A stretch of 39,915 bases of DNA from Planctomycetota bacterium (GTDB lineage: Bacteria > JAJVIF01 > JAPKYR01), in contig JAUWTM010000017.1 of the NCBI GenBank assembly GCA_030614715.1, positions 1 through 39,915 on the forward strand, read 5' to 3'. Made by a program: the position numbers and the translations under genes. The notes below the pieces were generated by a model. That model saw only the letters and a list, made by a program, of their open reading frames with translations, did not search any database and had not been told where the DNA came from. Positions 1 to 9,400 of the stretch are shown here, piece by piece (position 1 is the stretch's first letter; every line of letters begins with the position of its first letter).

Positions 1-2
1 AC

Positions 3-989
3 CTGACGGGTGTGGATCCCGGTGAGAAAGACATCATCTTTACCAATGGTTGCGGTGCACAGGAGCAGGCGATCGGTGACAGCATGCTGAGAGTATTGAA
101 CAAAATCGACGTTGTCGGTACGCCCAACCTTGATATCTCAGGCAGTGGAACGCCATTTGATATTGCATGCGATCCGACATCGGATCAGACCGCAATCCCA
201 TACGGTAACAACTGGCGTAAGTGGGATAGTAACTATACAAACAGCATACAAAACAGCTCCTGGTACAACCAGCTGATGGGCCGCATCGATGCCAATGGTT
301 CGTACCTGTTCTACGGTCATGAGTATATAGGGTATTCCAACTATATCTGCTTTACCTGGACTAACTGGAATGGCGATATCTATGGCTCCTACTGGGCACC
401 CAACAATAACGGTCAGAAGGACACGGCACAGATGCAGAACTCAAATGAGATCTGGGACATCAGTGACATCAATCTGTCAAATGCGGCTGTGTTCAAAAGG
501 TCATACACTACCCAGAGTTGGAGTACATATTACGCATATGCCCCCTTCTACAACGGTACAGGCACTAACGGCGTAGTCCTGGCTAACGTGATGGGAATCG
601 ATCTGGCCGAGAATCCGGTGGGCATATCGGTGGTTGACATGTACATCCTGGAGGCCCTGCCGAGCAGCAATACAGGAGTTGTCGAGCTCTGGAAGGTTGG
701 ATCTTCGGCTCCGGTATACCAGGCCCTCTCATTCGGCGAAGATTTCTTCTATGACCCGCTCGATATAACGGTCGACTCGGATTACAACGTCTATGTTCTT
801 GAGGTAAATTCCGATGGTGATCCGGTCATCTGGGCTTATGACGAGTTAGGTGATCTGATCGGTACAACGGGCCCGATAAGTTCGACAGATATGTCCGGCG
901 ATCCACTGAGAATGGATTGCCAGCTCTTCAAGTCACCTGATGAGGTCCATGTGCTTCACGAAGGCGGCCTTACCAGGTTCGCTATGTAA
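3..989 (+). CDS. C-terminal part of a large, probably secreted protein (5' partial)
   Basis: The reading frame is open from the window edge (codon 3-5) to TAA at 987-989, so the true start lies upstream; the in-frame GTG at 12 is probably internal. About 328 residues are visible. They are rich in Asn, Gly, Tyr and Trp, with few Lys, which is typical of extracytoplasmic proteins. The last 130 residues contain short beta-rich segments (for example DITVDSDYNVYVLEVNSDG) that resemble beta-propeller blades. I see no catalytic motif and do not recognise the family. The strong terminator just downstream marks the end of this transcription unit. The protein could belong to the same class of propeller lipoproteins found elsewhere in this window, but its N-terminus is missing so this is a guess. 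Confidence 0.7.
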   Translation: MTGVDPGEKDIIFTNGCGAQEQAIGDSMLRVLNKIDVVGTPNLDISGSGTPFDIACDPTSDQTAIPYGNNWRKWDSNYTNSIQNSSWYNQLMGRIDANGSYLFYGHEYIGYSNYICFTWTNWNGDIYGSYWAPNNNGQKDTAQMQNSNEIWDISDINLSNAAVFKRSYTTQSWSTYYAYAPFYNGTGTNGVVLANVMGIDLAENPVGISVVDMYILEALPSSNTGVVELWKVGSSAPVYQALSFGEDFFYDPLDITVDSDYNVYVLEVNSDGDPVIWAYDELGDLIGTTGPISSTDMSGDPLRMDCQLFKSPDEVHVLHEGGLTRFAM

Positions 990-1020
990 ATTATCTCAGT
1001 CTTATCAATCTAACGAACTC

Positions 1021-1053
1021 AATCCCGGTCGGTCATTGGCCGGGATTTTTTTT
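1021..1053 (+). terminator. intrinsic terminator after the first gene
   Basis: A 10-bp stem (1021-1030 with 1038-1047, one G-T wobble) closes a 7-nt loop and runs directly into eight T (1046-1053). It lies 31 nt after the stop codon at 989. Confidence 0.85.
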
Positions 1054-1055
1054 AC

Positions 1056-1124
1056 CACACACAAACAAGTTTGTGTGTGCCATGAGGGATTGTGTGCCAT
1101 GAGGGATTGTGTGTCATGAGAGAT
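1056..1124. repeat. GT-rich inverted repeat followed by a 17-nt tandem repeat
   Basis: Positions 1056-1066 and 1069-1079 form a perfect 11-bp inverted repeat with a 2-nt centre. From 1074 the 17-mer TGTGTGCCATGAGGGAT occurs three times head to tail (1074-1090, 1091-1107 and 1108-1124); the third copy has two substitutions. No coding frame is supported here. Confidence 0.75.
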
Positions 1125-1165
1125 TAATGTGTTTTGAATGGATTATATTTATATTATTTCTGGGA

Positions 1166-1182
1166 GCGGGGACCTCTTATGT
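1166..1182. repeat. deletion derivative of the 76-nt repeat
   Basis: These 17 nt join the first bases of the 76-nt unit (GCGGGGACCTCT) to its last bases (CTCTTATGT). The unit carries CCTCT near both ends, so an internal deletion between these short direct repeats would give exactly this product. Confidence 0.5.
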
Positions 1183-1187
1183 TGGGG

Positions 1188-1263
1188 GCGGGGACCTCTG
1201 GTCCGCGGGAGCGGGTTCGTCCCGAACGCGCACTGTTAAAATCCGTCCCTCTTATGTGCACTA
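1188..1263. repeat. 76-nt direct repeat, copy 1
   Basis: Matches 1350-1425 at 74 of 76 positions with no gaps. It contains two short dyads: GGACC-TCT-GGTCC (1192-1204) and GTTCG-TCC-CGAAC further on. Such paired small hairpins are typical of REP-like intergenic elements. The open frame that spans this stretch (1134-1496) is made of the repeats and does not look like a protein. Confidence 0.8.
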
Positions 1264-1349
1264 GTAATCGAAATCAGGATGATTTCGTTCCGGCCGACAG
1301 GATGTCGCCCCTCCCATCAAGACGAAAACCACACACAAGTTTAATTGGA

Positions 1350-1425
1350 GCGGGGACCTCTGGTCCGCGGGAGCGGGTTCGTCCCGAACGCGCACTATTA
1401 AAATCCGTCCCTCTTATGTACACTA
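1350..1425. repeat. 76-nt direct repeat, copy 2
   Basis: Second copy of the 1188-1263 unit, spaced exactly 162 nt from the first. It ends 24 nt before the kdsD start codon, so it makes up the immediate upstream region of that gene. Confidence 0.8.
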
Positions 1426-1449
1426 TTACCGATACAAAGCGATCATCCG

Positions 1450-2454
1450 GTGAAACCAATGCCCGATACCGACATCTCCACCAACCAGCGTGCTAAAAAC
1501 ATCATCCGGCACGAAGCTGATACCCTTCGAGCTCTCGCTGAATCCCTCGACGCGACATTCGACAAGGCAGTAGAGCTGATCCTGAACTGTCGCGGACGGG
1601 TAATCGTCTGCGGTGTGGGCAAATCGGGTATCATCGGACGGAAAATCGCAGCGACACTCATCTCCACTGGCACTCCCGCGCTCTTCATCCATCCGACCGA
1701 GGGCGTCCACGGTGACCTCGGCGCGATCCTTCCCGATGACATCGTCATCCTGATCTCTAATTCGGGTGAATCGAACGAAATTACCGGGCTCCTTCCCGCT
1801 ATCAGGACCATAGGCACTAAAGTAATCGCGATCACCGGGAAATCCGGGAGCTCTCTCGCGACAAGTGCCGATCTGGTACTTCTCTGCAAAATCGAGAAGG
1901 AAGCCGACCCGTACAACCTGATCCCGACCGCATCGACAGCCGCCCAGCTTGCACTGGGCGACGCGCTTGCACTGGTGATCCTCGAACAACGTGGGCTTGG
2001 TAGGGACGACCTCGCGATGCGTCACCCGGCAGGCTCGATCGGTCGCAGGCTGACCCTGAAGGTATCGGACCTGATGACCCCGTCACCCGATGATCCACGC
2101 GTCCGCCAGGGTGATACCTTCCGCGAAGCGCTTTTTGAGCTGACTGCGAAGCATCTTGGAGCGGTGAGTGTAATTGACCAGGATGATACTCTCAAGGGGA
2201 TCATCACCGACGGCGATATCAAGCGTCTGCTTGAAAAAGCCGAGGTGGAAAAGCGTTCGATCGATCAGTTAATGGAGACCGGTGTAGGGGACATAATGAT
2301 TGTTGACCCGAGGCGGATAACGGAATCCACTCGCGCCATCGACGCCCTCAGGTTCATGGAGTCGCACCAGATAAGCCAGATACCTGTAGTGGACAGCGAA
2401 GGAAAGGTAGTCGGAATGCTGAGGTTGCTTGATCTCGTCAAGGCTGGGCTTTAA
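1450..2454 (+). CDS. kdsD: arabinose-5-phosphate isomerase (KdsD/KpsF family)
   Basis: Predicted to interconvert D-ribulose 5-phosphate and D-arabinose 5-phosphate, the first step toward KDO for lipopolysaccharide; cytoplasmic. The 334-residue length fits the family (about 320-330). The N-terminal SIS domain (about residues 35-170) shows GVGKSGIIGRKIAATL, HPTEGVHGDLG and SNSGES, and the AMRHPAGSIGRRL segment closes it. Two CBS domains follow (about 205-260 and 272-334). The GTG at 1450 is the longest start; an ATG at 1459 (MPDTD) is an alternative. No Shine-Dalgarno is visible; a weak TACAAA lies 11 nt before the GTG. The gene stands alone, without kdsA, kdsB or kdsC nearby. It is the main evidence in this window for an LPS-type outer membrane. 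Confidence 0.93.
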   Translation: MKPMPDTDISTNQRAKNIIRHEADTLRALAESLDATFDKAVELILNCRGRVIVCGVGKSGIIGRKIAATLISTGTPALFIHPTEGVHGDLGAILPDDIVILISNSGESNEITGLLPAIRTIGTKVIAITGKSGSSLATSADLVLLCKIEKEADPYNLIPTASTAAQLALGDALALVILEQRGLGRDDLAMRHPAGSIGRRLTLKVSDLMTPSPDDPRVRQGDTFREALFELTAKHLGAVSVIDQDDTLKGIITDGDIKRLLEKAEVEKRSIDQLMETGVGDIMIVDPRRITESTRAIDALRFMESHQISQIPVVDSEGKVVGMLRLLDLVKAGL

Positions 2455-2563
2455 AAAGGACCTTCCTGAATCAGGATTCAACTCCTCGAATGCAACTCTG
2501 GAAGCGTTGATTGGGTCTGATATAACATGCTGACCCCCCGATTCCAGCAGGTGACAAGGTCGT

Positions 2564-2592
2564 TTGTTATATCTGCCCATATACGGTATTAT
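2564..2592 (+). promoter_or_regulatory. sigma70-like promoter for the first S8 protease gene
   Basis: TTGTTA (2564-2569), a 17-nt spacer and TATTAT (2587-2592). The start codon is at 2644 with GGGAG six nt before it. The rest of the 2455-2643 gap shows only a short palindrome, TCCTGA-A-TCAGGA (2464-2476), after kdsD. Confidence 0.5.
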
Positions 2593-2643
2593 TTTCTGCG
2601 ATCGTTGCTGACAGGGTTCGGTAGGAAATACAGGGAGTAACCC

Positions 2644-5600
2644 ATGGGAAAAAGCCAGGCTTGGTCCAGATTGTTGTTATGGGTAGGTTTTACCTTCTTT
2701 CTCCTTTCATTATTAGTGGGATGTAACACCTCTGATGATCCTGTCCTTGTTGATACTGACCGTCAGGACTCACTTTCCACTGGTGAGATATCAGTTAACG
2801 CGGATTACCCTCTCACATCCGGTACCGAAACCCATGAAATCACAACTCCTGAAGATCGACCGAAATATCTTCCCGATGAGGTCCTTGTCGTATTTCACGA
2901 CCCGGAAATCGTCCCAAGTGTGATAAGCCTCGACACCCATGGTCTTGAAATAAAGAAGGAAATACCCCTCAGCTGGTGCACTCTCTTTGAAATGACAATC
3001 ACAGACGGCACGCCGGTGGAGGAAATGGTCGAATCACTCAGGAGCATACCGGAAATCAGGTTTGTCGAGCCGAACCATATCTATTATCTTGCCGAAACGC
3101 CGTATTTTCCGAATGATCCCAAGTGGGAAAGCGGCGACGCCGGCGAGGACCCGCGTGACAATATTTACGACCAGTGGGGACCCGCAAAAATCGGTGCAGA
3201 TATCGTCTGGAACGATGGTTTTGGTTCGGAAGACGTTGTCATTGCGGTACTCGACACCGGTATACGTCTGGACCATGAGGACCTCGCAGATAACCTCTGG
3301 ATCAACGAGGATGAGATCCCCGACAACGGTATCGATGACGACGCAAACAGCTATATCGACGACGTGTGGGGATGGGACATGGCCGATGGTGACAACAACC
3401 CGTGGGATGAGGGTTATTCGGGTACTTACCACGGGACCGCGTGTGCGGGTGTAGCGGCAGCGATCTGTGACAACGGTGTCGGATTGTCGGGCGTCGCTCC
3501 CGGTGTAAGAATCATGGCATTGAGAATCGCCTTCGATACCACGTGGGAGTCGAAAGCTGTAGAAGCGGTCGATTACGCGGCGAGCAACCGCGCGGACATT
3601 CTCAGCATGTCGTTTGGAGGCACCGAGGACAGCGAGATCTTCCACACGGCTCTCGATCATGCCTGGGACAACGGTCACGGAGCCAATCTTCTCGCCTGCG
3701 CGCAGAACTACGATTCGACCGTACCACATTACCCGGCGGCTTACGATTCTGTCATGAGCATCGGTGCGACCATTCCATTTTCCGACAGTGGCGTGCCAAT
3801 CGATGAGAAGAAAATTACCTCTTATGAGGATGGTTACTACTGGGGTTCAAATTACGGTGACTGGCTTACCGTTATGGGGTTCGGTGACAAGTACATCACG
3901 ACCAGCGGTTCATCCAGCTACGGGTACTATGATGGAATCAGTGAAGGCTTTTTCGGAGGCACTTCGTGCGCGACCCCGATGTCTGCCGGTGTCATGGCGC
4001 TAATCCGAAGCTTTCATCCGAACAAGGGAGCTTCCTGGTACTGGGATCGACTCCAGGACTCCGCCGACGACCTCGGAGCCGTGGGATTTGATATCTACAC
4101 GGGCTACGGCCGATGCAACGCCGTCCGCGCCGTTTATGGTTCCGACAGGTACGCCGAATACGAAGATCCCCTTGGATTTGTAACATTAACTGACCCTGAC
4201 CAGGTCTTTGACACTATTCACGACCTTCCGGGCAACCAATTTTATGACGTACAGGATCTGTACAGATTCACTGTCTATTCACAAAGGTACGCTGCAATCG
4301 ATCTCGACATCTACACCTGGGGTGAAGACCTCGATATGGGTCTCTATACAAACGAGGAGATGTCGGATCAGATCGGGGACGCAACGGGTCCCAATCACCA
4401 CGATTCCTCGATCGAGTCGATTGGGATGTCGCTCGGTCCCGGTGAATATTTTCTGAAGGTCTACTCACCAGCCGTGGGCAGTTCGACCACGTACGGCCTG
4501 TCGCTTGAAACCTTCCTCGACGGCCTTTTCATCACCGGGGAAAGCATCGCTCCTGAGATCGGCTGCATGGGCGAGCATACGACCCCGTTCCTCAAGCTGG
4601 AACTCGAGGTCGGGCATGCGGCGACCCTTGACGAAGTGATAATTTCGAAGTCCGGCACAGCACCATCCGGCGCAGTTATACAAACACGCCTTTTCATTGA
4701 TTCAAATGGCAATGGCGAGTACGACAACGATGATGAAATTTTATCAGTCGGATACTCGGACGGCACTAACAGGTTCAAGTTTCAGGACATTGACACGTAC
4801 TGGACGTATGAAGAGAACCTCGTGTTGTTTATCGGGGCTGTGATAAATGGCGCACCGGTTGGGTCTAACATACGTTTCTCACTTGAGAGTTATAAGGATG
4901 TCATCACACTTGACGGTCTGGAGGCTCATTACACTGACTTCCCGATCATCAGCGACCTCGTCGAACTCGATGATGATAACGAAGCTCCATACTGGCCTGT
5001 GTCGGTGGGAATTCAGTACGCCACACCTGGATACGAAATTGTTGTGCTCGGATTCAATGAAGCTGTCGACGACTGCACGCCACCGGTAAAATATAATGTC
5101 TATTACACCGACACGATTCCTTTTAACATCGAGACGGCAGAAAAAATCCCGGACATTGCGGTCGAAACCGGCCCGTCTACCGACTTCAGGGCGGTTGTGA
5201 CAGACCTCCCACTGATGGTCGATTTGTTCTTCGTTGTGCGTGCAGAAGACCAGGTCGGGAATGAGGATGAGAACCTCGAAGTTTTCAGTTGTATGCCCCA
5301 GATTATTTCGAATCCTGAGCACCCCTTATTAATCGGGGAATACGATATTAACGGAGCTCACGATATCACCATTGATGAGGGTTTGATAGTCGTGCCCAGC
5401 GGAACACCGGAAGGGTACCAGATTTTCGACTGTTCGGATCCATTCAGCCTGGAGCTGATATACACAACTCCCTGGTCTACTGGTCCCTTCTCCCAGGCGA
5501 AGCTGGACTATCCTTATCTTTATCTTGGTGGTCACGGTTTCAAGATATGGGATATCACGATCCCCACTGAAATTAATCAGCTTTATACATATCCTATGAG

Positions 5601-6216
5601 TGGTGTCAGCCAAATGATACTGTACGATAATTGGATTTACGTTGAAGGTTATTATGACGGCACAACCTTTTTCAGTTTCGATGTCACAGATCCATCAGAC
5701 CCGGTTCCCTATGATCCAGGACCGGTCGGGGGTGATCCTTTCTATGACTTCGAATGCACTCCAGACTACATGTATATTACAGGTCAGTTCGTTTTCGGGA
5801 TAGTACTGGACCGGTCTGATCCCTCAATGCCCTTTGTGCTGGGTAACTTCAGCAGTGAGGATTTACTCGACTTGGAGATCGTTGGCGATTACATGTTCTC
5901 CACTAATCATTACACGGATGAATTCAATTGCTACAATATCGGCATCGATCCCGTGAATCCTCCATTGATCGACAGTATCAGCGTTGGTGAAGCCCCTTCG
6001 GGGTGTGACGATGTCCTGATGATGGGGAATACCGCGTATGTTGCCGTAGGTCTATACGGATTTGTTACATTTGACGTGTCCGATCCGTATAATATGGAAC
6101 TCTTAACGAGCTTTGAGCTGAGTCATATAGTGCAATTTGCCACCGACGGCACTTTCATTTATGCGGTCGGAGCATTGGGAGGGGGACCAGACTACAAACT
6201 CTGGGTCCTGCTTTAG
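2644..6216 (+). CDS. subtilisin-like (S8) lipoprotein protease with C-terminal propeller, paralogue 1
   Basis: A 1190-residue predicted exported serine protease. The ATG at 2644 follows GGGAG with 6-nt spacing. A lipoprotein signal ends at C27 (LLVGC). Domains in order: a linker; an inhibitor-like prodomain (about 76-150, starting PDEVLVVFHD); the S8 catalytic domain (about 175-500) with D204 (VLDTGI), H263 (YHGTACAG) and S441 (GGTSCATP), plus an Asn in the oxyanion region (AQNYDS); a PPC-like beta domain (about 520-620); an Ig-like domain (about 630-765); a fibronectin-III-like domain (about 780-875, ending VVRAEDQVGNEDENL); and a C-terminal LVIVD-type propeller. All triad residues are present, so it should be active. 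It is the first of three head-to-tail paralogues. It ends in TAG, with only 49 nt to the next start. Confidence 0.9.
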   Translation: MGKSQAWSRLLLWVGFTFFLLSLLVGCNTSDDPVLVDTDRQDSLSTGEISVNADYPLTSGTETHEITTPEDRPKYLPDEVLVVFHDPEIVPSVISLDTHGLEIKKEIPLSWCTLFEMTITDGTPVEEMVESLRSIPEIRFVEPNHIYYLAETPYFPNDPKWESGDAGEDPRDNIYDQWGPAKIGADIVWNDGFGSEDVVIAVLDTGIRLDHEDLADNLWINEDEIPDNGIDDDANSYIDDVWGWDMADGDNNPWDEGYSGTYHGTACAGVAAAICDNGVGLSGVAPGVRIMALRIAFDTTWESKAVEAVDYAASNRADILSMSFGGTEDSEIFHTALDHAWDNGHGANLLACAQNYDSTVPHYPAAYDSVMSIGATIPFSDSGVPIDEKKITSYEDGYYWGSNYGDWLTVMGFGDKYITTSGSSSYGYYDGISEGFFGGTSCATPMSAGVMALIRSFHPNKGASWYWDRLQDSADDLGAVGFDIYTGYGRCNAVRAVYGSDRYAEYEDPLGFVTLTDPDQVFDTIHDLPGNQFYDVQDLYRFTVYSQRYAAIDLDIYTWGEDLDMGLYTNEEMSDQIGDATGPNHHDSSIESIGMSLGPGEYFLKVYSPAVGSSTTYGLSLETFLDGLFITGESIAPEIGCMGEHTTPFLKLELEVGHAATLDEVIISKSGTAPSGAVIQTRLFIDSNGNGEYDNDDEILSVGYSDGTNRFKFQDIDTYWTYEENLVLFIGAVINGAPVGSNIRFSLESYKDVITLDGLEAHYTDFPIISDLVELDDDNEAPYWPVSVGIQYATPGYEIVVLGFNEAVDDCTPPVKYNVYYTDTIPFNIETAEKIPDIAVETGPSTDFRAVVTDLPLMVDLFFVVRAEDQVGNEDENLEVFSCMPQIISNPEHPLLIGEYDINGAHDITIDEGLIVVPSGTPEGYQIFDCSDPFSLELIYTTPWSTGPFSQAKLDYPYLYLGGHGFKIWDITIPTEINQLYTYPMSGVSQMILYDNWIYVEGYYDGTTFFSFDVTDPSDPVPYDPGPVGGDPFYDFECTPDYMYITGQFVFGIVLDRSDPSMPFVLGNFSSEDLLDLEIVGDYMFSTNHYTDEFNCYNIGIDPVNPPLIDSISVGEAPSGCDDVLMMGNTAYVAVGLYGFVTFDVSDPYNMELLTSFELSHIVQFATDGTFIYAVGALGGGPDYKLWVLL

Positions 6217-6265
6217 ATTAAACGAAATAAACGGGAAATTAGATTTTCTTGTTCTGGAGATACAG

Positions 6266-6427
6266 ATGGCTGCGACACCAAAACTTTCCGCGATACGTTT
6301 ACTGATAATAATTGTAGTACTGGCGATCGTCAGTCTAGGTTGTGGAGGAAAATCCGGGCCGATCGTCCCGGATGATCCCGGCACAGATGGGCATACAGCC
6401 GGTCAATTGACCTACGGCACATCATAG
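6266..6427 (+). CDS. lipoprotein signal and linker of S8 paralogue 2, ended by in-frame TAG
   Basis: The ATG at 6266 follows GGAG with 6-nt spacing. The 53-residue product is a lipoprotein signal (LAIVSLGC, lipid-accepting C26) and a linker beginning GGKSGPIVPDD. Codon 54 (6425-6427) is TAG. The same frame then stays open to 9793, and the residues after TAG (TGDLASAYGDYLDDEVLVV) align with the linker and prodomain start of paralogue 3. This piece is therefore the severed N-terminus of the next gene and not an independent small protein. If translated alone it would be a free lipopeptide. Confidence 0.75.
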   Translation: MAATPKLSAIRLLIIIVVLAIVSLGCGGKSGPIVPDDPGTDGHTAGQLTYGTS

Positions 6428-6478
6428 ACCGGTGACCTTGCGTCCGCATACGGGGACTACCTCGATGACGAGGTCCTC

Positions 6479-9400
6479 GTGGTCCTGCACGATAACGTTG
6501 TCATGACCGGGTCCTCGATGGTCGGAAGCCGTCCACTCGAGCACATCAGGACCATTGAATGCAGGTGGGGAACGTTGTACCGGATGAAAATCACCGACGG
6601 TACGCCGGTGGAAACGATGGTCGGGCAGCTTCAGGCCGATTCGCGCGTGCGTTTCGCCGAACCGAATTACATCTACGGATTCCTCGAAGAGCCGTACTAC
6701 CCAAACGACCCGATGTGGGCAGCGTATGATGATCCGGTCGATCCGAAGGACAGCCCGTACGACCAGTGGGGTCCCGCGATGATCGGCGCGAATATCGTCT
6801 GGAACGAGACAAACGGCTCCGAGGACATTGTGGTCGCGGTAATGGACACAGGTATCCGCTTCGATCACGAGGACCTTAACGATATTCTCTGGATCAACGA
6901 GGACGAGGATCCGGACAATGGAATCGACGACGATGCCAACGGTTACATAGATGACTGGTGGGGATGGGACGTTTTCGATAACGACAATGATCCATGGGAC
7001 GACGGCGCCTATGCAAGCTATCACGGAACAGCGTGCTCGGGAGTCGTAGCAGCGACACAGGACAACGAACGAGGTGTCTCGGGTGTCGCGCCAGGAATTA
7101 GAGTGATGGCGATCAAGGTCGACCTCACGAATCAGCAGACTCTCGGCTCCAGCATTGTCGCGGGTCTGAATTATGCAATCGCTACCGATGTTGACATCAT
7201 CAGCATGTCGTTCCGGACCTATTACGAGTCCGAAATCATGAGGACAGCGTGTGAGGACGCGTGGGACGATGGAAACGGCATAATCATGATGGGTGGGATC
7301 GGGAACGAAGACTCAATGGATCTCTGTTATCCGAACGCATATGCCTCAGTGATGGCGATCGGCGGTACCTGTCCGTGGACCGAGGATCTTCAGGCCCGGG
7401 ATGAGAAGAGAATCACTTCTTACGAGGGGGGTTATTACTGGGGATCGAACTACGGCGACCATCTGACTGTTATGGGTTACGGCGCACAGTACACAACCAC
7501 GTATGGCGGTCACTACGACAGTTACTGGGACGGCGGTTACAACGGTTTCTTCGGCGGCACTTCCTGCGCGACCCCGTTCGCGGCCGGAGTAATGGCCCTG
7601 ATCAGGTCCTACTTCCCGTCGGAGTCACCGACATGGTCGTGGGAGCGAATTGAACAGACTGCTGACGATCTTAACGTTCCGGGATTCGATATCCAAACCG
7701 GTTACGGACGCGTTAACGCACTGCGAGCCATTTACGGCTCGGAAAGGTACCAGGATGAGGAGGACCAGCTCGGTTTCGTCCCGATGGTCATGCCGACAGC
7801 TCATGTTTTCGACACGATTCATGACGTACCGGGTAATCCGTACCATGACACAGAGGACCTTTACCGTATGACTGTCCCCAAGGACGGCGGGCTTATTGTA
7901 AACCTTGATATTTTCACATGGGGCGAAAACCTGGACCTTGAATTGTACTCCGATGAGGCAATGACCCAGCTTGTGGCTTCATCAACCGGTCCGAACCACC
8001 ATGATTCGAGCGAAGAATCGATAATCCACGATGTATTTGAAGGAGAGGAATACTTCATCAGGGTGGTCTCACCCGAAGCCGGGAATTCCACAACATACGG
8101 CCTATTTGTGCATGTCACAACGAACGAGCTGTTCGTAACCGGTGAGGACATAACCCCCGATTTTCTCCATCACGGCGGTACCCTGGTGCCGATCCTGAAA
8201 CTGACCTGCGAAGTTGGTAACCAGGCAACACTCGACGAAATAATAGTCACGAAATCCGGGACTCTTGCCAATCCTAACTGGGTCAAAGTAAGGCTGTATC
8301 TCGATTCAAACTATAACGGTGAATTCGATGGTGGAGACGAGCTGGTTTCCGAGGAATTCCCACCGTCGCTTAACCGTGCGCGACTTGATGACATTGGAAT
8401 CTGGTGGACGTACGAGCTTCCGCTGGTGCTGTTTGTTGTCGCTGATATATCTGACACGCTTGAGGAGTGCAATGTACGTCTGTCACTGGAAAGTTACAAG
8501 GACGTAATTACCGAGGAGGGAATCGAGGCGCATTACACCGATTTCCCGATACTCAGCGACTGGATAACCATCGGTACCGACACGGAGCCGCCAACGTGGG
8601 TGACCACAGAGGGTGCCCAGACGGCTGAGGCGTCTTACCTGTCCGTAATCGTAGGCTGGAACGAGGCTACCGACACCCAGACACCACCGTGTAAATACAA
8701 TATTTACTACACCGACACACTTCCCTTCGATATTGGAACAGCGACACCTGTTTACGATGTCGCGGCCAACCCGGGTGACACGACCGATTTTGAGTCTAAA
8801 GTACCGGGGTTACCCGAGGGTGTGGAGCATTACTTCGTTGTCCGTGCCGAGGATCAGGCCGGGAATGAAGAGGAGAATCTCGTTGTTGTAAGCGCGATTC
8901 CCCAGGGTGGAGGCGATCCCGAAAATCCGGTCCTTGTAGGGACGTACGGCGGGGTAGAGTATCCAATGGACCTTGCAATCAACGACAACGCCCTGTTTAT
9001 TACCGATGCCTACGAGGGTCTGCAGATATACGACCGATCCGACCCGTCCGTACTCGATCATGTAGCGTCGTGGAGCGACGGTCCGGCGTTCGGCGTCGTC
9101 TGTGACAATCAATACGCCTATATCGCGGGTCTTTTCAATTTCTACGTGTTAGACATCTCGGACCTTGCCAACCCGACAGTCGCGCAGACAGGCTTGTTCG
9201 ATGTATTTACGCCGGTTGTTAAGGATGGCGACTGGATCTACTCGATCGATTACTATACGGACATTATTGCGATAGATGTTACTGATCCGCTGTCACCGCA
9301 GAATTATCTGACTGCAACAGTTTTCGATCAATACTGTAATGACGTGGAAGTATATGGCGATGGATTATATATCCTGCTCGATCAATCGGGTATCGTTGCG

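Noticed and set aside
1134-1496. 120-aa open frame across the repeats before kdsD
   Set aside because: It consists of the two copies of the 76-nt repeat, so the peptide repeats itself; there is no ribosome site and it overlaps the kdsD start.
6425-6427. TAG recoding (pyrrolysine or code change) as the sole explanation
   Set aside because: TAG ends the neighbouring paralogue at 6214-6216 in the normal way and no other gene here has an internal TAG. It remains possible but is not favoured.
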